Assembly (NCBI RefSeq): GCF_007990755.1
Contig: NZ_BJXA01000046.1
Span: forward strand, 1 to 64,000
Length of the DNA stretch: 64,000 bases
Reading direction: 5' to 3'
DNA from: Nocardia ninae NBRC 108245
GTDB lineage: Bacteria; Actinomycetota; Actinomycetes; Mycobacteriales; Mycobacteriaceae
Position 1 is the stretch's first letter. Every line of letters begins with the position of its first letter. Positions 16,210-25,143 of this stretch are shown here, in pieces. A program made the translations under genes and the position numbers. The notes beneath the pieces are model-generated. The model was not told the DNA's origin, ran no database searches, and saw only the letters and a program-made list of their open reading frames with translations.

Positions 16210-16731
16210 ATGGAACCTGCCAGGAGCCATTCGGAGATCCACCTCGAGGTCGACGGTGTGCGGCACGCAGTGCGAGTCGACAACCGCACCACCCTGCTGG
16301 ACGCGTTGCGCGAAAATCTCGGCGTGACCGCACCGAAGAAGGGGTGCGATCACGGTCAGTGCGGGTCGTGCACGGTGCTGCTGGACGGGCGCCGCGCCAC
16401 CACCTGCTTGACCTTCGCGGTCGCCCAGAACGGCGCTACCGTCGTCACCGCGGCGGGACTCGCGGCCGGTGACGATCTGCACCCCGTCCAGCAGGCCTTC
16501 ATCGAGCAGGACGGCTTCCAGTGCGGGTATTGCACGCCCGGCCAAGTGTGTTCGGCGGTCGGCATGCTCGATGAGGTGGCGGCCGGGCAACCCAGTTTCG
16601 TCACCGAGGACCTCGACGCGGAGCCGGAACTGACCGACACCGAGATCCGGGAACGGATGAGCGGGAATCTGTGCCGGTGCGCCGCATATCCCAATATTCT
16701 CGCGGCGATCCGGCAGGCGGCGTCGGCATGA
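16210..16731 (+). CDS. Aldehyde/xanthine dehydrogenase-type 2Fe-2S subunit
   Basis: This small subunit of a molybdenum hydroxylase carries two [2Fe-2S] clusters. Ligands are visible as C46, C51, C54 and C66 (plant-ferredoxin type), then C105, C108, C155 and C157 (QCGYC and CRC). It has 173 residues, normal for a cytosolic subunit; unlike E. coli PaoA it lacks a Tat signal. It is the first gene of a three-gene operon and overlaps the FAD subunit (ATGA). Confidence 0.93.
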   Translation: MEPARSHSEIHLEVDGVRHAVRVDNRTTLLDALRENLGVTAPKKGCDHGQCGSCTVLLDGRRATTCLTFAVAQNGATVVTAAGLAAGDDLHPVQQAFIEQDGFQCGYCTPGQVCSAVGMLDEVAAGQPSFVTEDLDAEPELTDTEIRERMSGNLCRCAAYPNILAAIRQAASA

Positions 16732-17738
16732 TCCCCTTCGAATATCGGCGGGCCGGCACCGTCGAGGACGCGGTCGCGGCGGTCGCGGACCGGCCCGAGG
16801 CGGTGTTTCTCGCGGGTGGCACGAACCTGGTCGACCATATGAAGCTCGGCGTGGCCGCGCCGTCACTGCTCGTCGACATCGGGCACCTGCCGCTGAACGA
16901 GATCACCGAACTGCCGGACGGCGGCCTGCGGATCGGAGCGGGTGTACGCAACACCGACCTGGCAGTGCACCCACTGGTTCGCTCTCGGTTCCCCGCCCTA
17001 TCGCGCGCCCTACTGTCGGGTGCGTCGGGGCAGCTGCGGAACCTGGCGACCACCGGCGGAAATCTGTTGCAGCGGACCAGATGTGTGTATTTCCAAGACG
17101 TCACAACGCCCTGCAACAAACGCGAGCCGGGTTCCGGTTGCGCCGCGATCGGCGGCTACGTCCGCTACCACGCGGTCCTGGGTGCGTCGGAACACTGTGT
17201 GGCCGTACATCCTTCGGACATGGCGGTGGCGATGTCCGCACTGGACGCGAAGGTCGTGGTGACGGGCGGCAACGGCGAATCACGGATACCGCTCACCGAG
17301 TTCCATCGACTGCCCGGTGACCGCCCCGAACTCGACACAGTCCTCACTCACGGCCAGCTGATCACCGCGGTGGAGTTGCCCGCCCCACCCACCGGGGCAC
17401 GGTCGACCTATCGAAAGGTGCGCGATCGGGCCTCGTACGCCTTCGCCCTCGTCTCCGTCGCCGCCGAACTGACCCGCACCGAGAACGGGAAAATCGCCTC
17501 TGCGCGTGTCGCATTCGGCGGTGTCGCGCACAAGCCGTGGCGAGCCCGCGAAGCCGAGGCGGTTCTCCAGGGCTCCCCCGTGACCGAGGAAACCTTCGAG
17601 GCAGCAGCGGAATCCGAACTAGCTCAGGCAAAACCGTTGGAGGGCAACGAATTCAAGGTCGAGCTGGCCCGCCGCACACTGGTCGCGACGCTGCGGTCGC
17701 TCACCGAGCCCACCACCGGAGAGCAGGTACACTCATGA
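16728..17738 (+). CDS. Molybdenum hydroxylase FAD subunit with extra 4Fe-4S motif (PaoB/YagS type)
   Basis: The 336-residue FAD subunit relays electrons from the Fe-S clusters. The FAD site appears as LAGGTNLVDHMK and ATTGGNLLQRT. An inserted Cys set, C119, C129, C138 and C157 (RCVYFQDVTTPC, GSGC, EHC), matches the additional [4Fe-4S] site of PaoB-type enzymes. That points to an aldehyde oxidoreductase rather than a xanthine dehydrogenase. Start and stop overlap the neighbours by four bases. Confidence 0.92.
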   Translation: MIPFEYRRAGTVEDAVAAVADRPEAVFLAGGTNLVDHMKLGVAAPSLLVDIGHLPLNEITELPDGGLRIGAGVRNTDLAVHPLVRSRFPALSRALLSGASGQLRNLATTGGNLLQRTRCVYFQDVTTPCNKREPGSGCAAIGGYVRYHAVLGASEHCVAVHPSDMAVAMSALDAKVVVTGGNGESRIPLTEFHRLPGDRPELDTVLTHGQLITAVELPAPPTGARSTYRKVRDRASYAFALVSVAAELTRTENGKIASARVAFGGVAHKPWRAREAEAVLQGSPVTEETFEAAAESELAQAKPLEGNEFKVELARRTLVATLRSLTEPTTGEQVHS

Positions 17739-19828
17739 CTCTCATCGAAGCGACGGCGATGGGCACCTCGCCCACTCGTCTCGACGGCCCCGCGAAAGTC
17801 ACCGGCACCGCACCGTATGCGTTCGAACATCAGGTGGACCACCCGACGTATCTCCATCCGGTGCAGGCAACCATCGCGCGCGGCCGAGTGAGCGCCATGG
17901 ATATCACCGCGGCCACCCGGCTCGACGGAGTCGTCGCCGTGCTCACCGTCTTCGACGCGCCGAAACTGGCGGATACCTCCGACGGAGAACTGACCATCCT
18001 GCAGGACAGCGACGTTCACTTCCGCGGCCAATTGATCGGTGCGGTGATCGCCGAGACGCCCGAAATCGCCAGGCACGCCGCGTCTTTGGTCGAGGTGACT
18101 TATCAGCGACGGCAGGCCGAGGTCGAGTTCCGCGGCGACCGCACTGATCTGTACGCACCGGAGGAAGTCAGCTCGTCATTTCCGACGGACACCGAAGTCG
18201 GCGACGTCGATGCCGCACTGGCCGCCGCCGAGGTGACCATCGACCAGACCTACACCACGCCGATCGAACACAACAACCCGCTGGAACCGCACGCGTGCAT
18301 CGCCATCTGGCATCCGGAGGGCGACGATGGACCGCGGGTCACCCTCTACGACTCGACCCAGGGCGTGCATACCGTCCGCACCACCCTCGCACCGCTGTTC
18401 GGACTGGAGCCTCACCAACTGCGGGTGATCGCGCCACACGTCGGCGGCGGCTTCGGGTCCAAAGGCGCCCCGCATGCCCACAACGTTCTCGCACTGCTCG
18501 CCGCGCAACGCAGCGGCGGCCGACCGGTCAAGCTGGCGCTCACCCGCCAGCAGATGTTCGCGCTGGTCGGCTACCGAACCCCGACCATCCAGCGCATCCG
18601 GCTGGGCGCGGACAAGAACGGAAAACTGACCGCGCTCGCCCACGACGTCATCGAACAGACCTCGCGCATCAAGGAATTCGCCGAGCAAACCGCGGTCTCG
18701 TCGCGGATGATGTACCGGGTCTCGAACCGTCGGACGTCCCACCGCCTCGCCGCCCTCGATGTGCCCGTGCCCTTTTGGATGCGCGCGCCCGGCGAGGCGC
18801 CCGGCATGTTCGCCGCCGAGGTCGCGCTGGACGAACTCGCCGTCGCCTGCGCCCTCGACCCGATCGAACTGCGCATCCGCAACGAGCCCGATGCCGATCC
18901 GGAGTCGGGCAAACCATGGTCCGGCCGCCATCTGATCGAATGCCTGCGTCGCGGTGCCGCCGAGTTCGATTGGGCCGCACGCGATCCCGCGCCGGGCGTG
19001 CGGCGCAGCGGCGAGTGGCTCATCGGCACCGGCGTCGCCGCGTCCACCTATCCCGCGACCGCATCCCCGGGAAACGCGGCCCGCATCGAGTTCACCGCCG
19101 ACGACAGCTACCTCGTCCAGATCGGCGCCGCCGACATCGGCACCGGCACCTGGACCTCGCTCACCCAGATCGCCGCCGACGCCCTCGGCTGTGCCACCGA
19201 TTCGATCCGGCTACAGATAGGCGACACCGACCTGCCCGCCGCGTCGGTCGCTGGCGGCTCCTCCGGCATCACCTCGTGGGGCACCGCGATCGTCACGGCC
19301 GCACGAGCTTTCCGCGACAAACACGGCACCGCCCCGGCCCCGGGCGCGGACGTCACCGTCGAGGCCGACGAGAACCCCGACACCGACAACTTCGCCATGC
19401 ACTCCTTCGGCGCCCAATTCGCCGAAACGTGGGTGAACCGGGACACCGGCGAGATCCGCGTGCCCAGAATGCTCGGCGTCTTCTCGATCGGCCGCGCCAT
19501 CAACCCCCGCATGCTGCGCTCCCAACTCATCGGCGGCATGACCTGGGGCCTCTCCATGGCCCTGCACGAGGACAGCGTCCGCGACCCCCGCTACGGCCAC
19601 GTCGTCACCCAAGATCTGGCCACCTACCACGTCAGCTCCCACGCCGACATAGGCAACATCGAAGCCCGCTGGCTGGACGACCCCGACCCCCACACCAACC
19701 CCATGGGTTCCCGCGGCGCAGGCGAAATCGGCATAGTAGGCGCCGCCGCCGCAATAGCCAACGCCATCCACCACGCCACCGGAACCCGCCCCCGCACCCT
19801 CCCCATCACCCCCGACCACCTGCTGTAG
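17735..19828 (+). CDS. Molybdopterin-binding catalytic subunit (PaoC/YagR type)
   Basis: This is the large catalytic subunit of the molybdenum hydroxylase, binding molybdopterin cytosine dinucleotide and oxidising probably aromatic or aliphatic aldehydes to acids. Cofactor-binding segments include HVGGGFGSKG near residue 245. The catalytic Glu lies in GSRGAGEIGIVGAAAA near the C terminus. At 697 residues it is somewhat shorter than E. coli PaoC, with a compressed segment around residue 525. No XdhC-type chaperone gene is adjacent. Confidence 0.92.
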   Translation: MTLIEATAMGTSPTRLDGPAKVTGTAPYAFEHQVDHPTYLHPVQATIARGRVSAMDITAATRLDGVVAVLTVFDAPKLADTSDGELTILQDSDVHFRGQLIGAVIAETPEIARHAASLVEVTYQRRQAEVEFRGDRTDLYAPEEVSSSFPTDTEVGDVDAALAAAEVTIDQTYTTPIEHNNPLEPHACIAIWHPEGDDGPRVTLYDSTQGVHTVRTTLAPLFGLEPHQLRVIAPHVGGGFGSKGAPHAHNVLALLAAQRSGGRPVKLALTRQQMFALVGYRTPTIQRIRLGADKNGKLTALAHDVIEQTSRIKEFAEQTAVSSRMMYRVSNRRTSHRLAALDVPVPFWMRAPGEAPGMFAAEVALDELAVACALDPIELRIRNEPDADPESGKPWSGRHLIECLRRGAAEFDWAARDPAPGVRRSGEWLIGTGVAASTYPATASPGNAARIEFTADDSYLVQIGAADIGTGTWTSLTQIAADALGCATDSIRLQIGDTDLPAASVAGGSSGITSWGTAIVTAARAFRDKHGTAPAPGADVTVEADENPDTDNFAMHSFGAQFAETWVNRDTGEIRVPRMLGVFSIGRAINPRMLRSQLIGGMTWGLSMALHEDSVRDPRYGHVVTQDLATYHVSSHADIGNIEARWLDDPDPHTNPMGSRGAGEIGIVGAAAAIANAIHHATGTRPRTLPITPDHLL

Positions 19829-19889
19829 GAGCTCTGGTAGCAGCCCAAACGAACCGGCACCACCCGACGGCGTCGCGGAAAACGCTGCG

Positions 19890-20036
19890 CTAGCGGTCTT
19901 TCTTGCTGGTCTTCGGCTGGCTGGGAGTGACCTTGGGGCGGGCCGGCATCTGCTTGGTCTGCCCACCCGACTGAAAGACCGACTGCCGTCCCTCATTGGC
20001 GGCGGTATGGTCCTCGCCTCGCTTCAGACGGATCAT
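19890..20036 (-). CDS. Small basic protein downstream of the proteasome-like gene
   Basis: A 48-residue frame starts at ATG 20036 and overlaps the stop of the upstream gene (ATGA), which supports it as a real coupled gene. The product is hydrophilic, basic and Gln/Lys/Pro-rich (ending PSQPKTSKKDR), probably unstructured. No family is recognised. Confidence 0.6.
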   Translation of the reverse strand: MIRLKRGEDHTAANEGRQSVFQSGGQTKQMPARPKVTPSQPKTSKKDR

Positions 20037-20861
20037 GACGGCTCTCCTTGGTTGAGCTCAGCGGTGAAGTAGTGCTTGCGAGCGATCCACCGAAAACCTT
20101 CGTGCAGGTTGATGGAGGCTACCTCGACCGGTCCTCCCACTGTATCGGGCCCAAGCTTGAAACGACTGAAGCCTGCCGTGATTTGCACCATGAAACGCGC
20201 CAACGCGATCGCGTCCGGCAACGGCATCCCCGCCGGCACCGGATCCATGGCCTGAGCGGACAGAATCTTGGCGATCTCGGGGTGCGAGGCCACGTCGATC
20301 TTGCCCTTCAGAGCAGCTTCGAGACGAGCGTCGTAGCCGTTGAACAGCCGCTCGACTGCGGCTGGTTTGGCATAGGCGCGGAACCCGGTCTCGTTCGTAT
20401 CCAATTCGAGTACCGGTACCGGATGCATCGTCGTGTCGTGGAATTTCAGCAGCCATGCTTCGGCCTGATCCGAACCCGCAGAGTACCCGGCGATCAGGTA
20501 TCCCATCTCTCCCGGTATCCGCGACAACGCAGCCTCACGAGCCGCAGTGGCGAACATTTCCGCTGCCTGCAGCGCGATCTGTTCGACCGTGTAACTGTCG
20601 ACGTCGACCTGCCAGCTGAGATAGCCAGGGTCTCGACCCATCAGGCGCAGCCGAAGCGTCTTTGGACAACGTCGAGATACTCGCTGGGCCGATATGACCC
20701 AGACCCCACGTCATCGCTGCGACAGGTAGCGCCCGATGCAGATTGAAGATCTTGTCGGCGTTGTTGTAGACCTGCTCACCGAGGGGGTGCGCCAAAGTGG
20801 TCGCCGAGTCTGTGGAGAGGACGATGCCATCGAAGACTTTGACCCACACTGCCACTGTCAC
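20033..20861 (-). pseudogene. Proteasome-like Ntn-hydrolase family gene with a frameshift
   Basis: Two frames together encode about 270 residues. The first (from GTG 20861) carries VKVFDGIVLSTDSATTL, like the start of proteasome beta-type Ntn hydrolases (internal Asp-Ser, no N-terminal Thr visible). It continues to ...STLSKD. The second continues LRLRLMGRDPGYLSWQ... to the stop at 20033. Removing one G at about 20657 joins them into a sequence that reads naturally across the joint. This may be a real mutation, a sequencing error, or two polypeptides; translation could restart at ATG 20641. The function is unknown. Confidence 0.65.
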
Positions 20862-20926
20862 CGCAACAGTCTAGGAGCTGCGGAGGCGTTATAAGTCGTT
20901 GCCATGCAGGGAGTTTCGACCGCTGG

Positions 20927-21541
20927 CTAGATCCAGCCTTTCTCACGGGCTTTGAGCGCCGCCTCGTATCGGTTCGCGACACCCAGCTTCGCCATTGCCG
21001 AGGACAGGTAGTTGCGGGTGGTGCCGGGTGAGAGGTGGGCGCGTCTGGCGATGTCGTCGACGGAGGCGCCGTCGATCGCGTATTCGAGGACGTCGGCCTC
21101 GCGGGCGGTGAGGACGGTGTCGCCTGCGCTGATGGCTTCGGCGGCCAGTTCGGGGTCGACGTAGCGGCCGCCGTTGTGGACGGTGCGGATCACTTCGGCC
21201 AGGGTGGCGGCCGAGGCGGTCTTGGGTAGGAAGCCGCGCACGCCCGCGGCGAGGGCTCGTTTGAGATAGCCGGGCCGGCCGTGGCTGGTGACGATCAACG
21301 TGCCTGCGCCGGGGGTGAGTTGCTGAAGTGCCACGGCGGTCTCGATACCGTCCATGCCGGGCATCTGCAGGTCGATGACGGCCACCGCGAGCGGCTCGTC
21401 GACCCGGCGCCGCCACGCGGCGACGAGCTCCTCGCCGGAGCCGACGTGGTCGACCACCTCGATGTCGGCCTCGAGGTCGAGCATGGTCGCCATGGCGGCT
21501 CGGATGAGCGTTTCGTCATCGGCCAGGAACACCGGAATCAT
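20927..21541 (-). CDS. NarL/DesR-type response regulator
   Basis: The 204-residue response regulator has a receiver domain (phospho-acceptor D57 in AVIDLQMPGMDG, Lys in LPKTAS) and a C-terminal LuxR-type HTH (LTAREADVLEYAIDGASVDDIARRAHLSPGTTRNYL). It overlaps the kinase gene by four bases and lies at the end of a four-gene unit with an ABC exporter. That is the usual set-up in which the regulator activates its own transporter genes. Confidence 0.93.
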   Translation of the reverse strand: MIPVFLADDETLIRAAMATMLDLEADIEVVDHVGSGEELVAAWRRRVDEPLAVAVIDLQMPGMDGIETAVALQQLTPGAGTLIVTSHGRPGYLKRALAAGVRGFLPKTASAATLAEVIRTVHNGGRYVDPELAAEAISAGDTVLTAREADVLEYAIDGASVDDIARRAHLSPGTTRNYLSSAMAKLGVANRYEAALKAREKGWI

Positions 21542-22683
21542 TTGTTCTCCCAATGAATTTCGAGGATGAACTGGTCGGATGACGCACGGACATCGAGGGA
21601 CGCACCGAGGGGAGCGAGCCGCTCGGCGAGACCACGCAGCCCGGACCGCTCGCCTGCTGGACCGTGCGGGCAGTCGTTGCGCAACGACATCCCCGCGTCG
21701 CCGAGCGTGAGCACCGCCGAGGTCGCCGCCGAATGCTCGACGATATTCGTGGTGCCCTCCCGCACCACCCACGCGGCGACCTCATGGAACCGCGCAGGCA
21801 CCTTGGCCGGATCGCCCTCGACAACGAGCCGGCACCCCACCGCCGACAGCAGCGACCGCGCCCCCGCGACCTCGGTCATCAGGTCGATCCCTCGGTAACC
21901 GCGAACCAGTTCGCGCATCTGCCCCATCGATTCGACGGCGAGCGTCTTGACCTCGTCCATCTCGGCGGCCGCGCGCTCGGCGTGCCCGGACCGCGACAAC
22001 ACCGCTGCCAGTTCACTTTTCACCGCGATCGCCGAGAAACCGCGACCGACGATGTCGTGCAGGTCCCGCGCGAAACGCAGCCGCTCCTCGGCCACCTGCA
22101 ATTCGGTTTCGACCCCCTTCGCGCGGTCCAGCTCTTCGACGATCCGCAGACCCCACACCGTGAGCAGCGTCGTGCCGAGGACGAAGCCGCCGAAAAGGCA
22201 GGTCCCCGCCGCCGTGCCCAGCGCCGTCACCGGCGACGTACCGAAGGCGAGTCCGGTGGCGACGCTGAGTCCGAGCACGATCCAAACTTTGTGCCGGAAG
22301 AACGGCACGACGGCGAACATGGCGAGTACCACGGCATAAACGCCGGTCAGCCGCGCTTGCTCGACGGTCGACGCACCGGTGGCCAGCCTGGCGACCACGA
22401 CACCGGCGAGCCACACCGCCGCCAGTGTCACGGCGGCGGCGGGCAGCGCCCATCGACGCAACACCACTCCGGACGACGACCTGGCGAACTCGGGTTGCAC
22501 CTCGACCGCGACGATGGCGGCGATACCGCCGACCACGATCCCGACCGTCGACCACGACAAGCCCGCGGTGATCGCCATGACGACGATCACCGTGGCGAGT
22601 CCCAGTTGCAGCGCGACCCGGCTGTAGACCCGGAACTTCGCCGGGCCCGACAGCCGGTGCCACCAGGCGGTCAAGTTGCTCAA
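21538..22683 (-). CDS. DesK-type sensor histidine kinase
   Basis: The kinase has about five to six N-terminal membrane helices, a HisKA_3 dimerisation segment with the phospho-His in RFARDLHDIVGRGFSAIA, and a C-terminal HATPase ending in SGLRGLAERLAPLGASL. It probably senses membrane or cell-wall stress. The start is uncertain. TTG 22683 overlaps the permease stop (TTGA) and fits the coupling seen elsewhere. An ATG at 22740 would overlap the permease gene by 58 bases. Confidence 0.9.
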   Translation of the reverse strand: MSNLTAWWHRLSGPAKFRVYSRVALQLGLATVIVVMAITAGLSWSTVGIVVGGIAAIVAVEVQPEFARSSSGVVLRRWALPAAAVTLAAVWLAGVVVARLATGASTVEQARLTGVYAVVLAMFAVVPFFRHKVWIVLGLSVATGLAFGTSPVTALGTAAGTCLFGGFVLGTTLLTVWGLRIVEELDRAKGVETELQVAEERLRFARDLHDIVGRGFSAIAVKSELAAVLSRSGHAERAAAEMDEVKTLAVESMGQMRELVRGYRGIDLMTEVAGARSLLSAVGCRLVVEGDPAKVPARFHEVAAWVVREGTTNIVEHSAATSAVLTLGDAGMSLRNDCPHGPAGERSGLRGLAERLAPLGASLDVRASSDQFILEIHWENK

Positions 22684-23489
22684 CCGCGGTCGTCCCAGCG
22701 GAAGCTCTTGCGGGTCAGCGCGAACGCCAGGACGGTCCATAGCGCCAGTGTGGCAAACGGGCGGCCGAGTTCGGTGAAGGTGCCCGCGAAGTCGAGCGCC
22801 ACGTCGGTGGTGGCGGCGGTGGCGTGCCTACCGGACGCGCCGAGGGAGACGAGGTCGGAGATGGCCGCGAAGGGCGTCCAGTCGGCCAGGTCGCCCAAGC
22901 GGTCGGGTAGCACCTTCCGGATGGACGCGAGGCCGAGCATCGCGACCGTCATCACGGGTAGTGAGGTGATCTGGGCGGCCTCAGCGTTTTTGGTCACCGC
23001 GCTGGTCGCGAGTGCGAGCAGGGAGAACAGGACGATTCCGCCGACCAGGGCAACCACTATCGCCACCGGGTTGACGGGAGCGGGCGCACCCGTGCCGTAA
23101 ACCACCGCCGCGACCACGAGCACGGAGGCCACTGTCACCAGCGCACCGGGCACGGCAGGCGCGGTCTGGATCTGCCAGTCGGCGGCCTCGCCGGTGCGCA
23201 ACCGTTTCAACACACCCTCGCTGCGACGCGTGGTGACCATGGACAGCACCGAGTAGTACTGCACGAACAGCAGCGCGACCAACGCGATCAGCTCGAACGT
23301 CATCGCCGCGGTCGCGCTCGTGGGTGCGGTGTCCTTGGTGGCGATGAAGTACATGGCCAGCGAGATGCCGATCGGAAAGAACAGCGCCATGTAGACCAGC
23401 GTCTTGTTCCGCCGGAACTGCAAGTACTCGGCCTTGGCGAGCGCGGCGAGCGGGCGGCGGCGAAAGGGGGTGGCAGCGATGGTGGTCAT
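22680..23489 (-). CDS. ABC-2 type transporter permease
   Basis: This 269-residue permease with six hydrophobic segments belongs to the ABC-2 exporter class. A segment typical of the family, RRSEGVLKRLRTGEAADW, follows the second membrane helix. Its start overlaps the ATPase stop and its stop overlaps the kinase start region. It probably exports a peptide, lipid or drug together with the ATPase. Confidence 0.9.
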   Translation of the reverse strand: MTTIAATPFRRRPLAALAKAEYLQFRRNKTLVYMALFFPIGISLAMYFIATKDTAPTSATAAMTFELIALVALLFVQYYSVLSMVTTRRSEGVLKRLRTGEAADWQIQTAPAVPGALVTVASVLVVAAVVYGTGAPAPVNPVAIVVALVGGIVLFSLLALATSAVTKNAEAAQITSLPVMTVAMLGLASIRKVLPDRLGDLADWTPFAAISDLVSLGASGRHATAATTDVALDFAGTFTELGRPFATLALWTVLAFALTRKSFRWDDRG

Positions 23490-24472
23490 CGAGTTGCTCC
23501 GATCAATTCAGGGGTGGTCGTCGGCGCGGCGACCGGCTCGTTGGCGACGTCCAGGAAGACCGATTCCAGGGAGGCGGCGCGGGCTTCGAGCCCGCCCAGT
23601 TGCAGGCCGTGCTCACGCGCCCAGCCGAGCAGCTCGAACAAATGCCCTTGCAGGTCATAGGTGTCGACGGTGACGCGGGCCTGCGCGTCGACCCGCGCGT
23701 CCCGCAGCTGCGGCAACGGCAGGCCGGGATGGTCGAACACGATCCGCGCCGGGTGACCGTCGACGATCTCGCGCAGTGTGCCGGTGCGCGCGACTTCGCC
23801 CTTGTGCATGATGCTGATCCGGTCGGCCAGTGCTTCCGCCTCATCCAGGTAGTGCGTCGTGAGCACCATGGTCACGCCCGAGGCCTTGAGGTCGGCGAGC
23901 AATCGCCAAGTGCCACGGCGACTTTCCGGGTCGAGGCCGGTGGTCGGCTCGTCGAGGAAAAGCAGCCGAGGCTGACCGAGCAGGGCACACGCCATATCGA
24001 CTCGGCGCTGCTCACCACCCGACAGCGAACCGACCCGAACGTCGGACCGATCGGCCAGATCCACCTGTGCGAGAACGATATCGGCGGTCGTCGGGTCGGT
24101 ACACGTCCCGCGCCACATCTCCAGTGTTTCGCGCACGGTCAGCTCGGCGGGCAGCCCACCGGACTGCAACATGATGCCGACCTGCGCGCGGACCTGTGCG
24201 CGGTCCCGGCGCGGGTCGAGGCCGAAAACCTCTACGACACCGGCCGATGGCGCGGCAAGCCCCTCCAGCATGTCGAGCGTCGACGTCTTACCGGCACCGT
24301 TCGTGCCGAGCAACGCGAACACCTCCCCCTCGGCGACCCGCAGGTCTACCCCTTTGACCGCCTCGAAGGTGTCCTTGCCGTGCCCATAGGTCCGGCGTAG
24401 GCCCTGTGCGGTGATGACATCGTGAATCGGTTGACCGCCGCGGTTCAGCGGGTTGCGATGCGCACTGTTCAT
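23486..24472 (-). CDS. ABC-2 exporter ATP-binding protein
   Basis: The 328-residue ATPase has Walker A (LLGTNGAGKTSTL), the signature LSGGEQRRVDMA, Walker B LLFLDEPTTGLD and the switch H in TTHYLDEAEALADRI. The C-terminal 100 residues match the DrrA-like accessory region. It is the first gene of the exporter/two-component operon. A 14 bp palindrome lies 82 bases upstream. Confidence 0.93.
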   Translation of the reverse strand: MNSAHRNPLNRGGQPIHDVITAQGLRRTYGHGKDTFEAVKGVDLRVAEGEVFALLGTNGAGKTSTLDMLEGLAAPSAGVVEVFGLDPRRDRAQVRAQVGIMLQSGGLPAELTVRETLEMWRGTCTDPTTADIVLAQVDLADRSDVRVGSLSGGEQRRVDMACALLGQPRLLFLDEPTTGLDPESRRGTWRLLADLKASGVTMVLTTHYLDEAEALADRISIMHKGEVARTGTLREIVDGHPARIVFDHPGLPLPQLRDARVDAQARVTVDTYDLQGHLFELLGWAREHGLQLGGLEARAASLESVFLDVANEPVAAPTTTPELIGATR

Positions 24473-24553
24473 GCTTCTACGATCACGGACTCCGGTCCCG
24501 GTCAGTAGTAAGCGCAGTCATCGAATCCCGATGAGGTACCGCATGGATCGGCC

Positions 24554-24567
24554 ATGACAAAAGTCAT
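24554..24567 (-). promoter_or_regulatory. Palindrome upstream of the ABC/two-component operon
   Basis: ATGAC-AAAA-GTCAT is a perfect 5+4+5 palindrome between the divergent genes starting at 24472 and 24739. It is a candidate binding site for the NarL-type response regulator of the operon. The sequence is short and could occur by chance. Confidence 0.4.
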
Positions 24568-24738
24568 CCCGGCGAACCGGCGACGTGTCCGTGTCCGTAG
24601 TCGATATGCTGGATCCGGCCAATTCGATGTGCTTGATATGCTCGAAATATATTGCCTCAGAACACTATTCGTAACGGTCTACGATGGATAAGGGCGGCCT
24701 CGCCGACCTGCCCCACGACCCGAACGGAGACCGGTCTC

Positions 24739-24987
24739 ATGTCGGACATGAACAAGCGCAACCTCGTCTACTTCGAGAATCCGTCCATGCGTGGACTGTA
24801 CGACGCCATGGAACAGTGGCAGGCGGCCACCGACCGCCGCCTGTTGTCCATCAGCGTCCAGCAAGATCGCGACAACTACTGCGCCATCGCCCTGACCAAC
24901 CCCACCGAGGTCGTGATCACCAGCGCCGACGGACACAACCATGCGAACGTCAGCCGGTTCGGGACGCTAGCCGTGGACGGGGTCTGA
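24739..24987 (+). CDS. Small hypothetical protein
   Basis: This 82-residue soluble acidic/neutral protein (MSDMNKRNLVYFENPSMRG...) has no membrane segment. ATG 24739 is preceded by CGGAGA at nine bases; the longer open frame upstream reads as non-coding. I do not recognise a family. It stands alone between two divergent units. Confidence 0.6.
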   Translation: MSDMNKRNLVYFENPSMRGLYDAMEQWQAATDRRLLSISVQQDRDNYCAIALTNPTEVVITSADGHNHANVSRFGTLAVDGV

Positions 24988-25143
24988 CCGGCGATCCGGA
25001 GACACCCGAGCAACTACTGCGCCGCTGGTACCGCCCCCACCGGGGTGGTGCCAGCACTACCAGGAAGACGGGGGGCTGCCAGCTGACGATGACCTGCCTA
25101 TCTCTCATAGCGTGACTGGAGTCCGCAGCAGAGAGGAAGCACC

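Noticed and set aside
15034-16866. 610-residue version of the WYL regulator
   Set aside because: The first 290 residues are low-complexity antisense of the Fe-S and FAD subunit genes; a strong ribosome site sets the start at 15993.
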